Assembly: GCA_031289755.1 (NCBI GenBank)
Contig: JAITOU010000023.1
Location: 1 to 64,000 of the forward strand
Source of the DNA: Clostridiales bacterium
Lineage (GTDB): Bacteria > Bacillota > Clostridia > Christensenellales > JAISNN01
Direction of reading: 5' to 3'
Length of the DNA stretch: 64,000 nt
Numbering within the stretch: position 1 is the first letter of the stretch; each line of letters opens with the position of its first letter. A program made the translations under genes and the position numbers. A model generated the notes under the pieces. It was given only the letters and a program-made list of their open reading frames with translations. It ran no database searches and was not told where the DNA came from. This document shows, one piece after another, positions 59,051-64,000 of the stretch.

Positions 59051-59150
59051 TTAAAATACAAGTCTATCGATATACCGCACTTTAAGTCAGCCGTCAATTA
59101 GGTCAATAATTAATTTACATAAGTATATATGTCATAATAAGGAGTTCATC

Positions 59151-59882
59151 ATGATAGTAGAGGGGAAAAATCCCGTAAAAGAATTGTTCAGCGGCAATGC
59201 GACGGTAGAAAAGCTTTATATCGTCAAGTCCGCCGACCCGCAAATAGCGTACATTATAAGTCGCGCTTTGGAAAAAAAAGTCAAGATTATCTATGCCGAA
59301 AAGGAATTGCTCAATAAGCTCACTGTTTCGGGTAAGCATCAGGGCGTTCTCGCCGTGACGACCGATTTTAAATACGCGGAGGTTTCGGACATTTTGAATG
59401 CCGCAAAAATCAAGCAAAAGCCGCATTTTATCATCATTCTCGACGGAATAGAAGACCCCCATAATCTCGGCGCGATAATGAGAACGGCAGAATGCGCAGG
59501 CGCGGACGGAATTATTATCGGCAAGCACAGAGCAGCCGGAGTGACCGACGCCGCTATCAAGGTTTCGGCAGGCGCGTCGGCGCATATCCTTGTCGCTAAG
59601 GTGACAAATATCAACGACACGATAAGAGAATTAAAGGACGCATTTATAAATGTCGTCGCCGCCGACACCGACGGCGAACCGATATACGGCAGCCGCCTTA
59701 CGGGAGATATCGCCGTTGTAATAGGCGGCGAAGGCGAAGGCGTAAAGCCGCTCACCAAAAAGCTTTGCGATAAGACCGTAAGCTTGCCGGTATTCGGCAA
59801 GATAAATTCTCTCAATGCTTCGGTCGCTTGCGGAGCGGTCTTGTACGAAATAATAAGGCAGAGAGAAACGCCGAACAAATAA
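59151..59882 (+). CDS. rlmB: 23S rRNA (guanosine-2'-O-)-methyltransferase RlmB/TrmH-type
   Basis: A 243-residue SpoU/TrmH methylase. An N-terminal substrate-binding domain (EGKNPVKELFSGNATVEKLY) precedes the knot: ILDGIEDPHNLGAIMRTAE (motif 1 with catalytic Arg), VIGGEGEGVKPL (motif 2) and LPVFGKINSLNASVACG (motif 3). AAGGAG precedes ATG 59151. A sigH-like gene follows after 20 bp, an order known from Bacillus (rlmB-yacP-sigH), here without yacP. Confidence 0.93.
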   Translation: MIVEGKNPVKELFSGNATVEKLYIVKSADPQIAYIISRALEKKVKIIYAEKELLNKLTVSGKHQGVLAVTTDFKYAEVSDILNAAKIKQKPHFIIILDGIEDPHNLGAIMRTAECAGADGIIIGKHRAAGVTDAAIKVSAGASAHILVAKVTNINDTIRELKDAFINVVAADTDGEPIYGSRLTGDIAVVIGGEGEGVKPLTKKLCDKTVSLPVFGKINSLNASVACGAVLYEIIRQRETPNK

Positions 59883-59902
59883 ACGGTATTAGGAGAAAAA
59901 AA

Positions 59903-60457
59903 TTGTCGGACGAGGAAATAGCCTTGCAGGCAAAGGTCGGAGCGGACGGTTGTATGGACGAGCTTTTGACGCGCTATAAGAGCATGGTACTCAAATGCGC
60001 TCGGTCGTTTTTTTTGACGGGCGGCGCACGCGACGACCTTGTTCAAGAGGGCATGATAGGGCTGTACAGAGCCATTTTGCGTTTTGACCCGATAAAATGC
60101 CCTAATTTTAAAAGCTTCGCTTCCTTGTGCGTCAAGCGTCAGATTATAGACGCCGTGCGCAAAAACAACAGCGGCAAAAATTTTGTTATGAATAACTATG
60201 TTTCGCTCGACGACGGCGCGGGGCTGTATTCCGCCGACCGCGAAAATCCCGAAGAGAAAATCATCTCGACGGAAGCCTACAACGAATTTAAAGAAAAGAC
60301 AAAAAGCCTTAGCCGTTTGGAAAATATTATTCTCGAAAAATATCTCGAAGGCAAGACCTATTCGGAGATTTCGGACGAGATATGCCGCCCCGAAAAAAGC
60401 GTCGATAACGCGATACAGAGAATAAGAAAAAAATTGCAAAATTGCAACCGGGAATAA
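59903..60457 (+). CDS. sigH: RNA polymerase sigma factor, SigH-like
   Basis: A 184-residue sigma-70-family factor. Region 2 shows DELLTRYKSMVLKCARSFF, DDLVQEGMIGLYRAILRFDP and FKSFASLCVKRQIIDAVRK; region 4 shows LSRLENIILEKYLEGKTYSEISDEI. Length and the rlmB neighbourhood fit the transition-state/sporulation factor SigH (Spo0H). The start is TTG 59903, with AGGAG 7 nt upstream; a TTG at 59828 would lie inside rlmB. Confidence 0.88.
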   Translation: MSDEEIALQAKVGADGCMDELLTRYKSMVLKCARSFFLTGGARDDLVQEGMIGLYRAILRFDPIKCPNFKSFASLCVKRQIIDAVRKNNSGKNFVMNNYVSLDDGAGLYSADRENPEEKIISTEAYNEFKEKTKSLSRLENIILEKYLEGKTYSEISDEICRPEKSVDNAIQRIRKKLQNCNRE

Positions 60458-60553
60458 AAACAGTCCGTAAATGTATATATATGTATAAGCGGATAAATAA
60501 AATAAATTGTCTTGAAGACGGTACTTTGCCGGATAAAAAGACGGGGAAAAATT

Positions 60554-61837
60554 ATGAATACGGGAAAGAAAATAAAAATAATCATCTTGGGCGACGGTAT
60601 GGCTGATACGCCTTACGCCGCCGGCAAGGACGGCGAAGAACCCTTGCCGACACCGCTCATGCGTGCTAAGACGCCCGTCGTCGGCGCGCTCGCAAGCCAC
60701 TCGGAGATAGGACTTGTCAAGACCGTGCCGGACGGCATGAAGCCCGGAAGCGATATCGCCAACCTTTCGGTCATGGGCTACGACCCGTCAAAATGCTATA
60801 CGGGACGCTCGCCGCTCGAAGCGGTCAGCATAGGTATAAAGCTCAAAGAAACCGACCTTGCTCTGCGCTGCAATCTCGTGACGCTCGGCAGTGCGGCGGA
60901 CTTTTCGGGAAAGGTCATGACCGATTATAGCGCGGACGAGATTTCTACGGAAGAAGGTCATGAGCTGATAGACGGTCTGGCTAAATATTTCAGAGAAAAC
61001 GGCAAAAATTTACTTAGAAATTTTGACGAAAACAACGCCGGCTTCGAGTGCTTTACCTTTTACGGCGGCGTTTCTTACAGAAACTGCCTTGTCGTTTCAA
61101 ACGGCGTGCGCGGTACGGAATGTACGCCGCCGCACGACATCAGTGGCAAAAAAATAGGGGCTTATCTCCCTAAGGGCGTATACGGCGCGGCGTTTAACGC
61201 GATGATGCGCGAAGCGTACGCTTTTTTGTCGGCGCACCCGGTCAATCTCAAAAGGATAGAAAGGGGCTTGCGTCCAGGTAATTGCATATGGCTTTGGGGC
61301 GAGGGCAGAAAGCCCGCGCTCGAAGATTTTGACAAGCTCAACGGCAAGACGGGCGCGGTCATCTCGGCGGTAGACCTTATAAAGGGCATAGGCATTGCCG
61401 CCAATATGAAAATCTACGAGGTCGAGGGCGCGACGGGTACGGTAAATACAAATTTTAAGGGTAAAGCCAAAGCCGTTATAGACGCGGTAAAGGACGGCTG
61501 TGATTTTGTCTATCTCCATATCGAAGCCGCCGACGAGAGCGGACATAGGGGAGAAAGGGCGAACAAGATATTGTCTATCGAAAAAATCGACGGAGTAATC
61601 GGCTACATCAAGGACAATCTCGACACGATGGACGTACCTTATACGCTGCTGTTTTTGCCCGACCACCCGACGCCGCTCGACATACGCACCCACACCTCCG
61701 ACCCCGTGCCTTATCTCATGTACAGCAATGTCAAGGAGCTTTCCAACGGCATAAGGACGTACGACGAGATATCTGCAAAGGACGGTAAATATCACGGAAG
61801 CGGTCCGGAGCTGTTTAAAAGGTTTTTGGAAATATGA
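60554..61837 (+). CDS. apgM: Cofactor-independent phosphoglycerate mutase, archaeal type (ApgM)
   Basis: A 427-residue alkaline-phosphatase-superfamily enzyme. IIILGDGMADTPYAAG, GMKPGSDIANLSVMGYDP (nucleophile Ser in GSDIANLS) and the late metal ligands YLHIEAADESGHRG and FLPDHPTPLDIRTHT fit ApgM. It interconverts 3- and 2-phosphoglycerate in glycolysis. ATG 60554 has GGGG upstream and starts the conserved domain. An in-frame TTG at 60512 is less likely. It is in line with rlmB-sigH. Confidence 0.94.
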   Translation: MNTGKKIKIIILGDGMADTPYAAGKDGEEPLPTPLMRAKTPVVGALASHSEIGLVKTVPDGMKPGSDIANLSVMGYDPSKCYTGRSPLEAVSIGIKLKETDLALRCNLVTLGSAADFSGKVMTDYSADEISTEEGHELIDGLAKYFRENGKNLLRNFDENNAGFECFTFYGGVSYRNCLVVSNGVRGTECTPPHDISGKKIGAYLPKGVYGAAFNAMMREAYAFLSAHPVNLKRIERGLRPGNCIWLWGEGRKPALEDFDKLNGKTGAVISAVDLIKGIGIAANMKIYEVEGATGTVNTNFKGKAKAVIDAVKDGCDFVYLHIEAADESGHRGERANKILSIEKIDGVIGYIKDNLDTMDVPYTLLFLPDHPTPLDIRTHTSDPVPYLMYSNVKELSNGIRTYDEISAKDGKYHGSGPELFKRFLEI

Positions 61838-61901
61838 TAAGTAAAAACACACGCATAAGAAGATAAATTCCGAGCAAATATTTTTTTACGGGGGAGTGCC
61901 G

Positions 61902-62333
61902 ATGTCAAAGCAAGTAATGTCGTTTTGTGATTTTTGCGGAATCGGCTTCGAGGAAGCTGCCGACGCCGTTAAGGAACGCAATCGGCTGATACGCGACGAG
62001 AAAGCCGCAGGAATTTTTGACGCAAACGACGAAAAACATTTGCTTATTTGCGCGGAATGTGCCGAGCGTTTAAAAAAGTCCGATATTGCCGCCGCCGAAT
62101 ATTTCGCACAGCTTTTGCTCAACGGCGTGATGTTAAAGAACGCATATTACGCGCTCGCAAAAAGGACGGTTTTTGCCGCCAATCTGACCGCCTACGCGCT
62201 CAGATTAAAGGCTTGTCCGTCACAGCGGCAGGACGGCAAAAAAAGCTTGAAGCTCAAATACGCTCCGGGTACGTTGCCGCCGATGGTTTTTGGGGTGGAC
62301 TTATCGGGCTTGAACGGAAAAAAAGAAAAATAA
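61902..62333 (+). CDS. Small zinc-ribbon protein, unknown function
   Basis: A 143-residue protein with two CxxC pairs (FCDFCGIGF near the start and LICAECAERL near residue 50), likely to bind one zinc ion. The middle is helical (AAAEYFAQLLLNGVML, KNAYYALAKRT). No family recognised. ATG 61902 follows GGGGGAG; an in-frame GTG at 61896 lies in that RBS. Its tail (PPMVFGVDLSGLNGKKEK) is unlike a typical zinc finger regulator. Confidence 0.72.
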   Translation: MSKQVMSFCDFCGIGFEEAADAVKERNRLIRDEKAAGIFDANDEKHLLICAECAERLKKSDIAAAEYFAQLLLNGVMLKNAYYALAKRTVFAANLTAYALRLKACPSQRQDGKKSLKLKYAPGTLPPMVFGVDLSGLNGKKEK

Positions 62334-62387
62334 CCGAAGGTCGGATATTCGATGCGTAAATTTAAGTATATACGCCCAAAAATTATA

Positions 62388-62416
62388 TTGACAAAACGGT
62401 GCGTGTAATTTATTAT
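62388..62416 (+). promoter_or_regulatory. Promoter of the membrane protein gene
   Basis: TTGACA (62388-62393), 17-bp spacer, TATTAT (62411-62416), 36 bp before ATG 62453. Confidence 0.78.
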
Positions 62417-62452
62417 ATTAATAGTATCCATTTTATTAATCGGAGAAAAGCT

Positions 62453-63340
62453 ATGACCTTTAAATCGGATTTATCCGCCGCAGAGTTTACGGAAACCTAC
62501 GGCAGCGAAGCGAGAGAAAGAATGTTTTACAACATCAAGCTCGGCGCGTCTTATGTCAGGATAAAAAAAAGGGGCGACAGAACCTTTGCAATGAGAGGCA
62601 AAATTCTCGAAAAACAGCCGCTTAAATTGAATTTTATCGACTCCTTTGCCGTGCGTTTTGCCGTCCTGTATACCGCTCTGATAGTATGCGAATTAGTCTT
62701 TGCCAATATGGACATTGCCGCCGCCGTCCTGCTAAGCGTGTCGGTGTATACCGCTCTCTATGTAGCCGGTAAGGTGCGAAGCGCGGAAACGGCGCGCGCT
62801 CTGATAAGCGACTTTAAATTGAAGCTCGTTCTCGACAAGGACAAATACAATATAGCTTATAATTATTTTTATTATTATCTCATTATCATCTTTTTTGCCA
62901 TCTATCCGTGCTATATTTTACTTAAAGACGGCTTGAAGCTGGAAGCTGCTCCGAGTATTGTCATAAGCGCGGCCGCCGCCGCCGCTTTTGTCGTTTGGCT
63001 CGTCCTGACGCGCAATATAACCGAATTGTTTTTTATTGACAGGGAAGGGATAATCAGACAGAATATCTTTATTGCAAAGGACAAGCTTGTCTATTCCGCC
63101 GCCGATATCGAGAGCATAACGGTGGTCAACAAGGATTTAAGGGGCGCGGACAAAGAAACGGCGTTTGTTTTTGAATTGAAAATCAAGGAGAGTGCGCTCT
63201 ACCGTCCGGAAGGTAAATTTCCGCACATCAAAGAAAAGGACACTATTTATTTGCCCTTCAATAAAGTAACGGCGGAGATAATCAAAGAAAAGCTCTGCTT
63301 CGACGTGGAGACCTTTAATTACGACGAATTTTATAAATAG
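62453..63340 (+). CDS. Membrane protein with PH-like (YcxB-type) C-terminal part
   Basis: A 295-residue protein. Four hydrophobic segments lie in two pairs (about 61-82 and 84-104; 141-160 and 170-190). The C-terminal 100 residues ([37 protein letters not shown]) resemble bacterial PH/YcxB-like domains that sit next to such helices. No function known. GGAG precedes ATG 62453; upstream in-frame GTG at 62399 would lie in the promoter. Confidence 0.72.
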   Translation: MTFKSDLSAAEFTETYGSEARERMFYNIKLGASYVRIKKRGDRTFAMRGKILEKQPLKLNFIDSFAVRFAVLYTALIVCELVFANMDIAAAVLLSVSVYTALYVAGKVRSAETARALISDFKLKLVLDKDKYNIAYNYFYYYLIIIFFAIYPCYILLKDGLKLEAAPSIVISAAAAAAFVVWLVLTRNITELFFIDREGIIRQNIFIAKDKLVYSAADIESITVVNKDLRGADKETAFVFELKIKESALYRPEGKFPHIKEKDTIYLPFNKVTAEIIKEKLCFDVETFNYDEFYK

Positions 63341-63477
63341 ACCCGTATCGCTGTTTTTTGATAGGAAAAGGTAAAGATTTTAATCGAACAAGATTACGGA
63401 ACGCCGCCGTATATAGACGGCGCAAGAGAAAACCTTTAAGACATTGTAAGGGATTTATCAAACAAAAGGTGACGCTG

Positions 63478-64000
63478 ATGAAAGAAGATTATTTAAAATT
63501 TGAAAAGCTTTTTCTTTCGGAATATGCAAAAAAGTCCGACGAAGCCGGCGAAAGGGAACGGTATATGGAAGTCTGCCCTTTGAGAACGGAATTTCAGAGA
63601 GACCGCGACAGAATAATTCACTGCAAATCGTTCAGACGGTTAAAGCACAAAACGCAGGTATTTTTATCGCCGGAAGGCGACCATTACCGCACGCGGCTTA
63701 CTCATACGCTGGAAGTTTCTCAGATAGCGAGAACCGTCGCGCGTTCTTTAAGGCTCAACGAGGACCTGACCGAAGCCATAAGTTTAGGTCACGATTTGGG
63801 GCATACGCCCTTCGGTCATTCGGGAGAAAAAACGCTTAACGCGATAACGGGAAGATTTTTTCACAACGAGCAGAGTTTGAGAGTCGTGGAGATTTTGGAA
63901 AACGACGGCAAGGGTCTCAATCTCACGCCCGAAGTAAAGGACGGCATACTCAATCACCGTCAGGGAATGGTTCCGGCGACATTAGAAGGGCTTGCCGTCA
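63478..64000 (+). CDS. dgt: dGTP triphosphohydrolase-like protein (3' truncated)
   Basis: The first 174 codons lie in the window. [20 protein letters not shown] and [15 protein letters not shown] give the first HD-domain His; [15 protein letters not shown] holds the HD pair and further metal ligands. It belongs to the dGTPase/HD family that cleaves triphosphate from dNTPs. AAAGGTGA precedes ATG 63478. In many Clostridia dgt is followed by dnaG and rpoD, which would lie just beyond the window. The 137-bp gap before it holds no supported gene. Confidence 0.93.
   Translation, partial: MKEDYLKFEKLFLSEYAKKSDEAGERERYMEVCPLRTEFQRDRDRIIHCKSFRRLKHKTQVFLSPEGDHYRTRLTHTLEVSQIARTVARSLRLNEDLTEAISLGHDLGHTPFGHSGEKTLNAITGRFFHNEQSLRVVEILENDGKGLNLTPEVKDGILNHRQGMVPATLEGLAV

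Noticed and set aside
59339-60700. 453-codon antisense frame across rlmB and sigH
   Set aside because: Both plus-strand genes have clear family motifs; the antisense product has no recognisable domain.
63361-63439. Short frame ending [12 protein letters not shown] before dgt
   Set aside because: It reads like protein but has no start codon or RBS and only about 24 codons; kept as a possible remnant, not annotated.

Overview
The window looks like a chromosomal segment of an uncultured, endospore-forming (or recently spore-forming) low-to-mid-GC Clostridia-type Firmicute. Supporting evidence is a SpoVT regulator with a forespore-type promoter in front of it, a SpoVB-like flippase, a SigH-like sigma factor beside an RlmB-type methylase, the ylxM-ffh-rpsP-khpA-rimM-trmD operon, lipobox lipoproteins, and TTGACA-17-TATAAT promoters with AGGAG ribosome binding sites. 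I cannot name a genus from the sequence alone.

Layout. 0-3.9 kb: the C-terminal part of a NACHT/STAND NTPase carrying about 12 BspA-type leucine-rich repeats (cut by the window edge), then an AAA_14/DUF4143 ATPase. 3.9-7.9 kb: the SRP/ribosome-maturation operon. 7.9-10.9 kb: a small accessory block with two PIN-toxin modules (Phd-PIN and AbrB-PIN), palindromic repeats, pyrE and a short HTH protein. 11-13.4 kb: spoVT-spoVB. 13.4-19.4 kb (minus strand): an isochorismatase-like hydrolase and a 1655-residue surface lipoprotein that also has a C-terminal membrane anchor. 19.4-28.6 kb: split TSUP transporter halves, glutamate dehydrogenase, a GH32 fructosidase, flavoproteins, an acetyltransferase and a ClbS/DfsB-like protein. 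28.7-30.2 kb: a divergent Xre regulator/small membrane protein pair with two perfect operators, a TfoX-like gene, and tRNA-Val(GAC). 30.2-33.4 kb (minus strand): thiC-HAD-thiD under a TPP riboswitch. 33.6-36 kb: MazG and Dus. 36.3-39.9 kb: a two-component system and an ABC exporter whose promoters share the same 11-bp-phased boxes. 40-49.5 kb: a PLC-like phosphodiesterase, PnuC, lipoproteins, a ferredoxin, a radical-SAM/B12 protein and a repeat-rich surface protein. 49.7-64 kb: housekeeping genes (metG, tatD plus its linked radical SAM gene, rsmA, pepV, radC, rlmB, sigH, ApgM and a partial dgt).

Most notable: (1) the NACHT-LRR protein, a bacterial analogue of NLR architecture; (2) a dispersed palindromic repeat with two intergenic copies at 8.9-9.05 kb and a third inserted in frame inside the pepV-like gene; (3) a second repeat family that reaches into or abuts the 3' ends of CDSs and is amplified as a roughly 115-bp tandem after metG; (4) a matched pair of regulator boxes linking the two-component system to the ABC exporter operon, which opens with an unannotated 27-residue membrane-peptide ORF; (5) three genes whose -10 box lies exactly 6 nt before the ATG, predicting leaderless mRNAs. 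All functions are predictions from sequence; no database searches were run.
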